Below are positions 1-10,270 of a stretch of 64,000 nt of DNA, piece by piece. This DNA is from Brenneria sp. hezel4-2-4 (GTDB lineage: Bacteria > Pseudomonadota > Gammaproteobacteria > Enterobacterales > Enterobacteriaceae). The stretch is taken from the NCBI RefSeq assembly GCF_013155275.1, contig NZ_JABJXS010000001.1, forward strand, positions 186,001 through 250,000, given 5' to 3'. Below the pieces are notes generated by a model. It did not search any database and was not told where the DNA came from. It saw only the letters and a program-made list of their open reading frames with translations. A program made the position numbers and the translations under genes. The stretch's first letter is position 1, and every line of letters starts with the position of its first letter.

Positions 1-732
1 GGCGGCAGCGTAACGGCCTCTGAAATGATCCGTTCGGAGCTGATGGCGGTACGTCTTGCCGGCAAGCCGGTGGTGGTGTCAATGGGCGGTATGGCGGCAT
101 CGGGCGGCTATTGGATTTCAACGCCGGCCAACGCCATTATCTCCAGCCCGAGCACCCTAACCGGTTCTATCGGCATTTTCGGCGTGATCACCACATTTGA
201 AAACTCACTGGAAAGCATCGGCGTCCACACCGACGGCGTGGCGACCTCTCCACTGGCCGATCTGTCGATTACCAAATCGTTACCCCCGGAATTCAGCCAG
301 ATGGTTCAGTTGAGCATCGATCGCGGGTATAAGAATTTTATCGACATCGTCGCTCAGGCGCGTAAGAAAACGCCGGAACAAATCGATCAGATCGCACAGG
401 GACATGTCTGGACCGGCAGCGATGCCAAAGAGAATGGACTGGTCGATCAATTAGGCGATTTTGACGATGCCGTGAAAAAAGCCGCCGAACTGGCCAAACT
501 GGGCCAGTATCAGCTTAGCTGGTTTGCCGAACAGCCAAGCCTGTTTGACGCCATGCTGAACCAGATTAACGCTTCGGTTTACGCCTGGTTGCCCACCGCC
601 GTTCAGTCGCTGCTGCCCACCCCGATGGCGCAGTTGGTCCAGGCGGTGCAATCACAGCCGTCCATCATGAATAACCTCAACGACCCGCAGCACCGCTACG
701 CACTCTGCCTCACCTGCGGTGAAATCCGCTAA
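1..732 (+). CDS. sppA: Signal peptide peptidase SppA (protease IV), 3' part
   Basis: Only the C-terminal 243 residues are in the window; the reading frame is open from base 1, so the gene starts upstream (the family is about 615 residues). SppA is an inner-membrane serine protease that degrades signal peptides after their release from secreted proteins. The segment SMGGMAASGGYW near residues 27-38 of the fragment holds the nucleophilic serine region of the C-terminal half; the partner lysine lies in the N-terminal half, outside the window. The protein ends in LCLTCGEIR. In E. coli ansA follows sppA; here pncA follows directly. Confidence 0.95.
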   Translation, partial: GGSVTASEMIRSELMAVRLAGKPVVVSMGGMAASGGYWISTPANAIISSPSTLTGSIGIFGVITTFENSLESIGVHTDGVATSPLADLSITKSLPPEFSQMVQLSIDRGYKNFIDIVAQARKKTPEQIDQIAQGHVWTGSDAKENGLVDQLGDFDDAVKKAAELAKLGQYQLSWFAEQPSLFDAMLNQINASVYAWLPTAVQSLLPTPMAQLVQAVQSQPSIMNNLNDPQHRYALCLTCGEIR

Positions 733-742
733 AGGCGGCTTA

Positions 743-779
743 AGTCCGGCGTTGCCATTTTATGCGGCGACGCCGGACT
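743..779 (+). terminator. Stem-loop after sppA
   Basis: AGTCCGGCG (743-751) pairs perfectly with CGCCGGACT (771-779). It lies 11 bases after the sppA stop codon. No T run follows, so it may be a weak terminator or an mRNA-stabilising hairpin. Confidence 0.5.
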
Positions 780-828
780 GTTATGATCGCCGGCGGCGGG
801 GAAAACGACATTAATCACGGAGTCAGCG

Positions 829-1476
829 ATGAACAGAGCGCTATTACTGATCGATTTGCAGAATGATTTTTGTCCCGGCGGCGCGTTAGCCGTCAACGAA
901 GGGGATCGGGTAATCGACGTCGCCAATCGCGCCATCGCCGCCTGCGTCACCGCGAACATCCCGGTTATTGCCAGCCAGGACTGGCATCCGGCCGATCATG
1001 GCAGCTTTGCCGTCAACGCCAACGCGCCGCTGGGCGAAACCGGCGAGCTGGACGGACTCCCGCAGGTCTGGTGGCCGGTGCACTGCGTTCAGGATCGGCC
1101 TGGCGCGCAGTTTCATCCGGCATTACATCGGCAGGCGATAGAATGGGTGGTGCGTAAAGGCACTCAGGCCGACATTGATAGTTACAGCGCGTTCTTTGAC
1201 AACGGCCACCGCGCTAAAACCGAACTGGACGACTGGCTGCGCTCCCGCCAAATCACGCATTTAACCGTAATGGGCCTCGCCACGGATTATTGCGTCAAGT
1301 TCAGCGTGCTGGATGCGTTGGCGTTGGGCTACAAAACGGATGTGCTGACGGAAGGGTGCCGCGGCGTCAACCTTCGCCCGGAAGATAGCCAGACCGCCCT
1401 TCAGGAAATGCAACGGCATGGGGCGAACCCGATCTCGCTGAAAAACTTTATCGCCAGTCTGCCGCGCCGCGCATAG
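829..1476 (+). CDS. pncA: Nicotinamidase
   Basis: A 215-residue isochorismatase-fold hydrolase that deamidates nicotinamide to nicotinate in the NAD salvage pathway. The catalytic triad is visible: Asp in LLIDLQNDFC (about residue 9), Lys in VVRKGT (about 107) and Cys in GLATDYCVKF (about 152). The metal site Asp/His set is in SQDWHPADHGSF (about 48-59). An ATG with GGAG about 8 bases upstream fits as start, and the length matches the family. The de novo/salvage gene nadE lies far away at 59.5 kb. Certain by similarity to E. coli PncA. Confidence 0.96.
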   Translation: MNRALLLIDLQNDFCPGGALAVNEGDRVIDVANRAIAACVTANIPVIASQDWHPADHGSFAVNANAPLGETGELDGLPQVWWPVHCVQDRPGAQFHPALHRQAIEWVVRKGTQADIDSYSAFFDNGHRAKTELDDWLRSRQITHLTVMGLATDYCVKFSVLDALALGYKTDVLTEGCRGVNLRPEDSQTALQEMQRHGANPISLKNFIASLPRRA

Positions 1477-1534
1477 CGTATGAAGTCGGAGTGGATCAGT
1501 CCCGCCCGCTGGGGCAGCCTGCCCCGCGCCGTGT

Positions 1535-1813
1535 TTATTTCTGTGGTTTGATCCTGACGATGGCCGCGGCGTCACTGAACTGTTGCTTAAGCTCCTGTTT
1601 GCTTTTCATGACGATTTCACCATCGGTGCCAATGGTCATGTGCTCTGGCTGTTGGTTATGACGCGCTTGCCATAACATCACCATTTGCAGACAGTTCTCT
1701 TTTTGCTCCGCGGATAAAGCGACGCCATCCGGCCACTTCCCTAATTCAACCGCCGTTGCCAGCCGCTGATAAATCTCCGGCGTCATCGCATCAATCAGGC
1801 TATTGAGTTGCAT
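1535..1813 (-). CDS. yeaC: DUF1315 family protein YeaC
   Basis: A 92-residue cytoplasmic protein of unknown function, very similar to E. coli YeaC; the core includes VELGKWPDGVAL and QMVMLWQARHN. No membrane segment or known catalytic motif is seen. It lies downstream of msrB on the same strand, 62 bases after it, as in E. coli, so the two are probably co-transcribed. The function is not known. Confidence 0.9.
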   Translation of the reverse strand: MQLNSLIDAMTPEIYQRLATAVELGKWPDGVALSAEQKENCLQMVMLWQARHNQQPEHMTIGTDGEIVMKSKQELKQQFSDAAAIVRIKPQK

Positions 1814-1875
1814 ATCCTTATCCCTGCATGTATTTAGCTGAAACGTTTAAAGCTATACGACTGCACCGACGCCGA

Positions 1876-2295
1876 TTAGCCGTGGACGCGCTCGCCATCC
1901 ACGTCATCAATAAAACTTAGCGACGCGGAATTGACACAATAACGCTCCCCCGTCGTCGGCGGGCCGTCAGGAAAGACATGCCCTAAATGCGCGTCGCAGT
2001 TTCCGCAGCGGATCTCGATACGACGCATATTATGGGAGTGATCGTCAATATAGCGAATGGCGTCCGCCGACACCGGCCGGTCAAAGCTCGGCCAGCCGCA
2101 TCCTGAATCATACTTATTATCTGAATAGAACAATGGTTTCCGACAGCACAGGCAATGATAAACACCCGTACGCTTGTTGTGCAGCAACTTACCGGAATAA
2201 GCGGGTTCAGTGCCCCGTTGCTGGGTCACGTAGCGTTGCATTTCTGTCAGATCTGTTGCCTCTGAGGCTGTTTGCTGAGAGGGATGGTTACTCAT
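1876..2295 (-). CDS. msrB: Peptide-methionine (R)-S-oxide reductase MsrB
   Basis: A 139-residue enzyme that reduces methionine-R-sulfoxide in oxidised proteins. Two CxxC pairs (CLCC near residue 48 and CGNC near 97) bind structural zinc, and the catalytic Cys is in [13 protein letters not shown] near the C-terminus. The GCGWPSF motif is typical of MsrB. I chose the ATG at 2295 (MSNHPSQQ) because homologues start here; an in-frame ATG 14 codons upstream exists. The gene is divergent from gapA, as in E. coli. Confidence 0.95.
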   Translation of the reverse strand: MSNHPSQQTASEATDLTEMQRYVTQQRGTEPAYSGKLLHNKRTGVYHCLCCRKPLFYSDNKYDSGCGWPSFDRPVSADAIRYIDDHSHNMRRIEIRCGNCDAHLGHVFPDGPPTTGERYCVNSASLSFIDDVDGERVHG

Positions 2296-2408
2296 AGGGA
2301 TCTCGCAAAGTCTGGTATCTATAAAATTCATCATCAATTATAACAAAAAATTAACAACCTTGCAGGCCATTTTGGCTTAATATAATAGCGGCTATCAGGG
2401 GAATATTT

Positions 2409-2430
2409 AATTGTGATGCTTGTCACAATT
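2409..2430. promoter_or_regulatory. CRP binding site in the msrB-gapA spacer
   Basis: TGTGA (2412-2416), a six-base spacer TGCTTG and TCACA (2423-2427), extended by AAT/ATT on both sides, give an almost perfect match to the CRP consensus. It lies in the 343-bp divergent region between msrB and gapA, about 210 bases before the gapA start. E. coli gapA has several promoters, one of them CRP-dependent, so control of gapA is the likely role. The rest of this spacer is AT-rich promoter sequence. Confidence 0.8.
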
Positions 2431-2539
2431 TTGCCTGATACAGGCTTTACTATAGAAGCAAAATGCCCGTTATCAGGCTGAGATGTTCTTAATTTACAGC
2501 ACTGGCGGATTTTCGTTCAAAGATTGGTCATAGGTTTGA

Positions 2540-3634
<1,095 letters not shown>

Positions 3635-3659
3635 GTTCGTGTGATGATTCAATGATGAA

Positions 3660-3684
3660 GGGCGACCGGTTGGTCGCCCTTTTT
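3660..3684 (+). terminator. gapA intrinsic terminator
   Basis: GGGCGACC (3660-3667), loop GGTT, GGTCGCCC (3672-3679), then five Ts. A textbook rho-independent terminator 25 bases after the gapA stop. Confidence 0.92.
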
Positions 3685-3721
3685 ATTTGCTGATTAACAA
3701 CAACCAAAAATAGGCAACATC

Positions 3722-4597
3722 ATGAATGATAAGATTTTCGAGCTTCCCGTCACCCAAAAGATTACCCCGGCCATAAGCCGGCGACAGGTAGAGCAACTGC
3801 CGGTGGTTGTCGTGGATCATCCTCAGGTTCGCGCGGCCGTAGCGCTACAGGGCGCGCATCTATTGAGCTGGCAGCCAACGGGTCAGGCGCCCGTTCTTTG
3901 GCTGAGCGGCAATACGACGTTCGTCGAGCATGTGGCAATCCGCGGCGGCATTCCGATCTGTTTCCCGTGGTTTGGCCCCTTTGCCGAACCTAATCACGGT
4001 TTTGCCCGTTTGCTGCCGTGGGAATTAACCTCCCACAGCGAAGATGAACATGGCGTACAGCTGGCTTTTACCCTGCGGGACACCGCAGAAACGCGTAAAA
4101 TCTGGCCGCATGAGTTTACCCTGATCGCCCGTTTCAAGCTGGGTAAAACCTGTCATATCGAACTGGAAGCGCATGGCGATTACTCCATCACCAGCGCCTT
4201 GCATACCTATTTCCAGATCGGCGATATCAGTAAGGTCGCCATCCGCGGCCTGGGCGATCGGTTTATTGATAAAGTGAATCAGGGCAAGGTAACGACGCAG
4301 CCAGGCGATCTGGTCTTTAGCGATCGTACCGACCGCATCTATACGCATCCGCAGGATATTAGCGTTATTAATGACCCGGCATTACAACGCACGATTGAAG
4401 TGCATCACGCCCACCATAGCGATGTTGTATCGTGGAACCCCGGCGCGGAATTATCGCACACCATCGGCGATATGACCGACGACGGTTATAAAACCTTTGT
4501 GTGCGTGGAAACGGCGCGAATTCATCAGCCTTTCGTCGCAACCGTGCAGTCTCCTGCCCGTCTGTCCGCGACTATTTACATCAAGCCGGCCGCGTAA
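3722..4597 (+). CDS. yeaD: D-hexose-6-phosphate mutarotase YeaD
   Basis: A 291-residue aldose-1-epimerase-like enzyme that interconverts the alpha and beta anomers of glucose-6-phosphate and related hexose phosphates. Motifs typical of the family are visible: VAIRGGIPICFPWFGP (about residues 71-86), the catalytic His in SALHTYFQIGD (about 163) and the DGYKTFVCVETA segment near the C-terminus. It follows gapA, separated by that gene's terminator, as in E. coli. Confidence 0.94.
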   Translation: MNDKIFELPVTQKITPAISRRQVEQLPVVVVDHPQVRAAVALQGAHLLSWQPTGQAPVLWLSGNTTFVEHVAIRGGIPICFPWFGPFAEPNHGFARLLPWELTSHSEDEHGVQLAFTLRDTAETRKIWPHEFTLIARFKLGKTCHIELEAHGDYSITSALHTYFQIGDISKVAIRGLGDRFIDKVNQGKVTTQPGDLVFSDRTDRIYTHPQDISVINDPALQRTIEVHHAHHSDVVSWNPGAELSHTIGDMTDDGYKTFVCVETARIHQPFVATVQSPARLSATIYIKPAA

Positions 4598-4603
4598 CGG
4601 CAA

Positions 4604-4635
4604 GATGGCCTATGATCTCCCGATCATAGGCCATC
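4604..4635. terminator. Bidirectional hairpin between yeaD and yeaE
   Basis: A perfect 14-bp stem: GATGGCCTATGATC (4604-4617), loop TCCC, and its complement (4622-4635). It sits between the convergent genes yeaD and yeaE and could stop transcription from both sides, although there is no long T run. Confidence 0.7.
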
Positions 4636-4647
4636 AACACCGCTGGC

Positions 4648-5502
4648 TCACACCACATCCAGATGCTGTTTACGCTGAGGCGGCGGAAATGCCCGATCCA
4701 GCAAGGCGAGTTCATCAGGTTGCAGCACAATATCCATCACCTGTGCATTTTCTTTAACATGCTGTTCGGAACTGGCTTTAGGAATGGCTATCACGCCGGG
4801 TTGGCGAATAACCCAGGCCAGCAAGACCTGAGCCGGCGTGATGGCGTGCTGCCTGGCGATAGCATTGACCACCGGATCGGCGAATAATCCATCGCGCAAC
4901 CGCCCCGCCTGTGCAATCGGACAGTAGGCCATCACCGGCACATGTCGTTGCCGGCACCATGGCAGCAAATCGAACTCAATGCCGCGTGACGCCAGATGAT
5001 ATAGCACCTGATCGGTCATGCATGCATTGCCGCCATCCAGCGACCAGAGTTCCTGCATATCATCGGTATCAAGGTTGGACACACCCCAACGACCGATTTT
5101 GCCTGACTGCTGTAGTTGCTGCATGGCCGTTATCGTATCGATTAGCGGAATGCCGCCGCGCCAGTGCAGCAGATACAGATCGATATGGTCGGTTTGCAGA
5201 CGTTTCAAACTCTGTTCACAGGCTTTAATCGCTTTTCCGCCGCCGGCGTTGTGCGGATAAACTTTAGAAACCAGGTAGACCTTGTCGCGCCGCCCGCGGA
5301 TCGCTTCGCCGACGACGATCTCCGCCCCGCCCTCCGCATACATTTCCGCCGTATCGATCAGCGTCATTCCTTGATCAATGCCGGCCTGAAGCGCTTTGAC
5401 CTCCTGGTCTTTTGTCCGGGAATTTTCGCCCATATACCATGTGCCCTGCCCGACAGCAGGCACTTTCGTTCCGTCTGGAAAACTAACGTCTCTCATCGCC
5501 AT
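4648..5502 (-). CDS. yeaE: Aldo/keto reductase YeaE (methylglyoxal reductase)
   Basis: A 284-residue NADPH-dependent aldo/keto reductase, the same length as E. coli YeaE, which reduces methylglyoxal to acetol. The catalytic tetrad can be followed: Asp in LIDTAEMYAEGG, Tyr four residues on, Lys in YLVSKVYPHN and His in LYLLHWRGG. I chose the ATG at 5502 (MAMRDVSF) because AGGGGG lies seven bases upstream; an upstream in-frame ATG lacks such a site. It is downstream of mipA on the same strand. Confidence 0.93.
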   Translation of the reverse strand: MAMRDVSFPDGTKVPAVGQGTWYMGENSRTKDQEVKALQAGIDQGMTLIDTAEMYAEGGAEIVVGEAIRGRRDKVYLVSKVYPHNAGGGKAIKACEQSLKRLQTDHIDLYLLHWRGGIPLIDTITAMQQLQQSGKIGRWGVSNLDTDDMQELWSLDGGNACMTDQVLYHLASRGIEFDLLPWCRQRHVPVMAYCPIAQAGRLRDGLFADPVVNAIARQHAITPAQVLLAWVIRQPGVIAIPKASSEQHVKENAQVMDIVLQPDELALLDRAFPPPQRKQHLDVV

Positions 5503-5556
5503 GATTGATCCCCCTGAGATAAAAATAGCACAACGCCGAGTGCACAATTAATGTGC

Positions 5557-5582
5557 AAATGGGGTGATTTCACCCCATTTTT
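5557..5582. terminator. Terminator between mipA and yeaE
   Basis: AAATGGGGTGA (5557-5567) pairs with TCACCCCATTT (5570-5580), with T-rich sequence on both strands. It would end the mipA transcript on the minus strand. A smaller GCACAATTAATGTGC-type hairpin lies beside it. Confidence 0.75.
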
Positions 5583-5615
5583 GTGCAGCGAATGCACCAT
5601 GATATCGAAGGCGCG

Positions 5616-6365
5616 TTAAAACCGATAACTGACACCCACGCTCATTAACGCGCTATAGCTGCTATCGACTATCGGGCTATCCTTCGTTTCGTCGGACAAG
5701 CGGGTATAACGGCCCACGGCCCAGGCGCTCCAGCTTGGGTTTATCTGGTAGTTGGCGCTAAGCTCGACAAACGGCGCCCATCCATCGCCGGGACGATAAC
5801 GGCTAAACCCTGAACGCGCCGATTCCTGACTGCTGACGCCATAGTAATAGCGGTTCATATGCTCGCTGAACCAGGTCGCGCCGATGCCCGGCGTAATGCT
5901 CAGGTCGCCCAGCATGAAGCGATAAAGATAGGCGGTATCCCAGATGAACCCGTTGCTGTAATCCAGCGTGTCGCCGGCCAGTACGGTACGAATCTGCCCC
6001 CAGTCGGCGATATGGCTATAGGCCGCCCCGGCCATCAGCGTGCCGCGCCGCTTATCCAACTGCCTCATCCGCGGGTCATCGTTATCGCCGGGCTTAAACC
6101 CCAACGGCAGGTAATAGGCCGTCAGCGATAGCTTGTTGGCGCCGTCATTCCACAAATAGTACCCACCACCCAAACCACGAAAATAAAAATTTTCGCTTTC
6201 GTAATTCAGCACGGGAAAAGGGAAAACATGATTGTCATCACCGCGATACACCGACGTTGAACCGTACGCTCCCGCGCCTAATGACACCTCAGCCGCATGG
6301 GCCGCGGGCAACGCGACGGCAACCGACACCAGCGCGGCTGACAGACATAATTGAGGCCTATTCAC
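5616..6365 (-). CDS. mipA: MltA-interacting protein MipA (OmpV family)
   Basis: An outer-membrane beta-barrel protein of the MipA/OmpV family, in E. coli a scaffold for the murein hydrolase MltA and PBP1B. The family signature RGLGGGYYLWN and the terminal GVSYRF (a C-terminal aromatic, typical of barrels) are present. I propose the GTG at 6365: it has AGGAAAC about nine bases upstream, gives a normal signal peptide ending in AHA, and gives 249 residues, close to E. coli MipA. In-frame ATGs at 6395 and 6419 would give an unusually long N-terminus. Confidence 0.88.
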   Translation of the reverse strand: MNRPQLCLSAALVSVAVALPAAHAAEVSLGAGAYGSTSVYRGDDNHVFPFPVLNYESENFYFRGLGGGYYLWNDGANKLSLTAYYLPLGFKPGDNDDPRMRQLDKRRGTLMAGAAYSHIADWGQIRTVLAGDTLDYSNGFIWDTAYLYRFMLGDLSITPGIGATWFSEHMNRYYYGVSSQESARSGFSRYRPGDGWAPFVELSANYQINPSWSAWAVGRYTRLSDETKDSPIVDSSYSALMSVGVSYRF

Positions 6366-6681
6366 AATTTTTTGTTTCCTATTCCAGATAAACATCGTTA
6401 AAAATGATGACTCAAGCATTCATACTCTCGCCTGGTTTACATAAAAATAAGGCGGCGAGTTACTTATATCAATATTGCCGCAGTCTCACAAACACGGCGT
6501 CAACACCCACCAGACGGGATGTTACACGCTATGCTCAGGAAGTGAGTCATTGAAATATCTTAAAAATATGTCTTCCGGGTAGAGAAATTTTTGCGGATGC
6601 AAACTACGCTTTAATAGAGAAGGTGAAGTTTTCCGAGTCTACGAGCCGGCATAAATGCACGATCTCGCTTTGCACCACAAG

Positions 6682-6698
6682 TTGGCATAAGGGTTGCT
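6682..6698 (+). promoter_or_regulatory. Candidate sigma-54 promoter of yeaGH
   Basis: TTGGCATAAGGGTTGCT fits the sigma-54 -24/-12 pattern: GG and GC dinucleotides separated by exactly ten bases. It is about 105 bases before the yeaG start. E. coli yeaGH is induced by nitrogen starvation through NtrC, so this agrees with known biology. The 437-bp mipA-yeaG spacer otherwise shows TGCAC half-sites at about 6656 and 6671 that could contribute to NtrC binding, but no complete site that I can defend. Confidence 0.65.
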
Positions 6699-6802
6699 GT
6701 ACTCAGGGGGATTTCTTCTTTCGGAGAGCTAATACATTATAGGTTGTGCAAATTCCACACGCTCTCTTAATCTGTGCTAATCGACGAAGGACGGGCATCG
6801 CT

Positions 6803-8737
6803 ATGAACATATTTGATCATTACCGTCAGCGCTACGACGCTGCCAAGGATGAAGAGTTCACATTGCAGGAATTCCTTACCATCTGTCAGCAAGATCGTAG
6901 TGCGTATGCGAATGCGGCTGAGCGATTATTAATGGCCATCGGTGAACCCATGATGGTGGATACCGCTCATGAATCGCGCTTATCCCGTTTATTTTCGAAT
7001 CGGGTCATTGCCCGCTATCCTGCTTTTGAAGAGTTTTATGGTATGGAAGACGCCATAGAACAAATCGTGGCTTACCTGAAACACGCCGCGCAAGGATTGG
7101 AAGAGAAGAAACAGATTCTGTATCTGCTGGGGCCGGTGGGCGGGGGTAAATCCTCCCTGGCTGAACGCCTGAAAGTGCTGATGCAGCATGTTCCCATTTA
7201 TATTCTCAGTGCCAACGGCGAACGCAGCCCGGTCAACGATCATCCGCTGTGCCTGTTCAACCCGCAGGAAGACGCCGCCATTCTGGAGAAAGAGTACGCC
7301 ATTCCGCGGCGTTATCTGGGCACCATCATGTCACCCTGGGCGGCTAAGCGTTTGCAGGAATTTGGCGGCGACATCACTAAATTCAAAGTGATTAAAGTCT
7401 GGCCGTCCATTCTGGCGCAGGTGGCTATCGCCAAGACGGAGCCGGGGGATGAAAACAATCAGGATATTTCGGCGCTGGTCGGGAAAGTCGATATCCGCAA
7501 ACTGGAACATTACGCCCAGAACGATCCCGATGCTTACGGATACTCCGGCGCACTCTGCCGTGCCAACCAGGGCATCATGGAATTCGTCGAAATGTTCAAA
7601 GCGCCGATTAAAGTGCTGCATCCGCTGCTGACGGCAACGCAGGAAGGCAACTACAACGGTACGGAAGGCATCGCCGCCCTGCCGTTTAACGGCATCATCC
7701 TGGCGCACTCCAATGAATCTGAATGGGTGCAGTTCCGTAACAACAAAAACAATGAGGCCTTCCTTGACCGCGTCTACATCGTGAAAGTGCCCTATTGCCT
7801 GCGCGTCTCTGAAGAGGTCAAGATTTATGACAAACTGCTTAACCACAGCGAACTCACGCATGCCCCTTGCGCGCCGGGTACGCTGGAAACGCTGGCCCGT
7901 TTCTCGATCTTGTCGCGCCTGAAAGAACCTGAAAACTCCAGCCTCTATTCGAAGATGCGGGTTTATGACGGCGAAAGCCTGAAAGATACCGATCCGAAAG
8001 CGAAATCCTATCAGGAATACCGTGATTATGCCGGCGTGGACGAAGGCATGAACGGTCTTTCAACCCGTTTCGCCTTTAAGATCCTTTCCCGGGTATTTAA
8101 TTTCGATCACAGCGAAGTGGCGGCTAACCCGGTACACCTGTTCTATGTGCTGGAGCAACAGATTGAACGCGAGCAATTCCCGCAGGAGCTGGCGGAAAAA
8201 TACCTGGAACACCTGAAAGGTTACCTGATCCCCAAATATGCGGAATTTATCGGCAAAGAAATTCAGACAGCCTATCTGGAGTCCTACTCCGAATACGGGC
8301 AGAACATCTTTGATCGTTATGTCACCTATGCTGATTTCTGGATCCAGGATCAGGAATACCGCGACCCGGATACCGGTCAACTGTTTGACCGCGAGTCGCT
8401 GAACGCCGAGCTGGAGAAAATTGAGAAACCTGCGGGGATCAGCAATCCCAAAGATTTTCGTAACGAAATCGTCAACTTTGTGCTGCGCGCCCGCGCCAAC
8501 AACAGCGGACGGAATCCGAACTGGACCAGTTATGAGAAACTGCGGACGGTGATTGAGAAGAAAATGTTCTCCAACACCGAAGAGCTGTTGCCGGTGATTT
8601 CGTTTAATACCAAAACCTCAACGGATGAACAGAAGAAGCATGATGATTTCGTCGATCGCATGATGGAGAAAGGCTACACCCGCAAGCAGGTTCGTTTGCT
8701 GTGCGAATGGTATCTGCGCGTGAGGAAGTCATCATAA
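6803..8737 (+). CDS. yeaG: PrkA-family serine protein kinase YeaG
   Basis: A 644-residue protein, the same length as E. coli YeaG, with an AAA-type ATPase core followed by a kinase-like C-terminal domain. The Walker A motif GPVGGGKSS is near residues 110-118. In E. coli it supports survival of sustained nitrogen starvation and stationary phase. The ATG at 6803 (MNIFDHYRQ) matches homologues and has AAGGACGG upstream; an in-frame ATG 19 codons earlier is unlikely. It forms an operon with yeaH, 36 bases downstream. Confidence 0.96.
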   Translation: MNIFDHYRQRYDAAKDEEFTLQEFLTICQQDRSAYANAAERLLMAIGEPMMVDTAHESRLSRLFSNRVIARYPAFEEFYGMEDAIEQIVAYLKHAAQGLEEKKQILYLLGPVGGGKSSLAERLKVLMQHVPIYILSANGERSPVNDHPLCLFNPQEDAAILEKEYAIPRRYLGTIMSPWAAKRLQEFGGDITKFKVIKVWPSILAQVAIAKTEPGDENNQDISALVGKVDIRKLEHYAQNDPDAYGYSGALCRANQGIMEFVEMFKAPIKVLHPLLTATQEGNYNGTEGIAALPFNGIILAHSNESEWVQFRNNKNNEAFLDRVYIVKVPYCLRVSEEVKIYDKLLNHSELTHAPCAPGTLETLARFSILSRLKEPENSSLYSKMRVYDGESLKDTDPKAKSYQEYRDYAGVDEGMNGLSTRFAFKILSRVFNFDHSEVAANPVHLFYVLEQQIEREQFPQELAEKYLEHLKGYLIPKYAEFIGKEIQTAYLESYSEYGQNIFDRYVTYADFWIQDQEYRDPDTGQLFDRESLNAELEKIEKPAGISNPKDFRNEIVNFVLRARANNSGRNPNWTSYEKLRTVIEKKMFSNTEELLPVISFNTKTSTDEQKKHDDFVDRMMEKGYTRKQVRLLCEWYLRVRKSS

Positions 8738-8773
8738 TGCGGCACGATGCTGGCAATGTCGTTTGGGGGAAAT

Positions 8774-10045
8774 ATGGCCTATTTCATTGATCGACGGCTT
8801 AATGGCAAAAACAAAAGCATGGTTAACCGCCAGCGCTTTCTACGCCGCTATAAGTCGCAAATAAAACAGTCGATTTCCGAGGCCATCAATAAGCGTTCGG
8901 TGACGGATATCGAAAGCGGGGAGTCGGTGTCGATCCCCAATGGGGACATCAGCGAACCCATGTTTCATCAGGGCCGCGGAGGACGGCGTCATCGCGTCCA
9001 TCCCGGGAACGATCACTTTGTACAGAATGACCGAATCGAGCGGCCGCAGGGAGGCGGCGGCGGCTCCGGTCAGGGCGATGCCAGTAAAGACGGCGAAGGC
9101 CAGGATGAGTTTGTGTTTCAGATCTCCAAGGATGAATATCTGGATCTGCTGTTTGAGGATTTGGCGCTGCCGAATCTGAAAAAAACCCAGCACCGGCAGC
9201 TTAATGAGTACAAAACCCATCGGGCGGGTTACACCGCCAATGGCGTTCCCGCGAATATCAGCGTGGTGCGCTCGTTGCAAAACTCGCTGGCTCGACGCAT
9301 GGCAATGACCGCGGGCAAACGCCGGGAGTTGCATGTCCTGGAGGAAACGCTGGAGCAACTGGCGAACACCGAGCCGGCGCAGCTGCTGGAAGAAGAGCGT
9401 CTGCGCCAGGAGATTGCCGAGCTGCGCCAAAAGATTGCCCGCGTGCCGTTTATCGATACGTTTGACCTGCGTTACAAAAACTATGAACGCCGGGCCGAGC
9501 CATCCAGTCAGGCGGTGATGTTTTGTCTGATGGATGTTTCCGGCTCCATGGATCAGGCGACAAAAGATATGGCCAAGCGCTTTTATATTCTGCTCTACCT
9601 GTTTCTCAGCAGAAACTATAAAAACGTCGATGTCGTTTATATTCGCCACCACACGCAGGCCAAAGAGGTGGATGAGCAAGAGTTCTTCTATTCACAGGAA
9701 ACGGGCGGGACCATCGTTTCCAGCGCCTTAAAGCTTATGGAAGAAGTCGTCAAGGAACGTTATGACCCGTCGCAATGGAATATTTATGCCGCCCAGGCAT
9801 CCGACGGCGATAACTGGGCCGACGACTCACCGCTGTGCCACCAGATCCTGGCCAAACAACTGCTGCCGATGGTGCGCTATTACAGCTACATTGAAATCAC
9901 CCGGCGTTCACATCAAACGCTGTGGCGTGAATATGAAATGTTGCGCGATGAGTTCGACAATTTTGCTATGCAGCATATTCGCGATCCGGATGATATCTAT
10001 CCGGTTTTCCGCGAACTTTTCCGTAAACAGACCGTCGGTAATTAG
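8774..10045 (+). CDS. yeaH: DUF444 family protein YeaH
   Basis: A 423-residue protein of the YeaH/YhbH family, always found with PrkA kinases. A glycine-rich basic region (about residues 65-100) is followed by a von Willebrand A-like domain with a metal-site motif [10 protein letters not shown] near residue 252. The molecular function is not established; the context suggests a partner or target of YeaG in the starvation response. Start chosen at 8774 ([11 protein letters not shown]), with GGGGGA just upstream, matching homologues. Confidence 0.94.
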   Translation: MAYFIDRRLNGKNKSMVNRQRFLRRYKSQIKQSISEAINKRSVTDIESGESVSIPNGDISEPMFHQGRGGRRHRVHPGNDHFVQNDRIERPQGGGGGSGQGDASKDGEGQDEFVFQISKDEYLDLLFEDLALPNLKKTQHRQLNEYKTHRAGYTANGVPANISVVRSLQNSLARRMAMTAGKRRELHVLEETLEQLANTEPAQLLEEERLRQEIAELRQKIARVPFIDTFDLRYKNYERRAEPSSQAVMFCLMDVSGSMDQATKDMAKRFYILLYLFLSRNYKNVDVVYIRHHTQAKEVDEQEFFYSQETGGTIVSSALKLMEEVVKERYDPSQWNIYAAQASDGDNWADDSPLCHQILAKQLLPMVRYYSYIEITRRSHQTLWREYEMLRDEFDNFAMQHIRDPDDIYPVFRELFRKQTVGN

Positions 10046-10270
10046 CATAAATAAACCAGCCAGTTACTCTTTTCTGGCTGATTTTATGCTCCCCATCCCC
10101 TGCCGGTTCGCTACGTTCGAGCGCGATTTTTGTGGTCAACGCGCGATAGTTCGGCCTGCACGAATTAGCGCAACGGCATCTTTTGTTACAACGTCACCAA
10201 TATAACGCTTTCATTCATGAACCGCGGGCATTACCCTATCGGTAAATAAAATTTAGGTTTCTGTCTGGTG

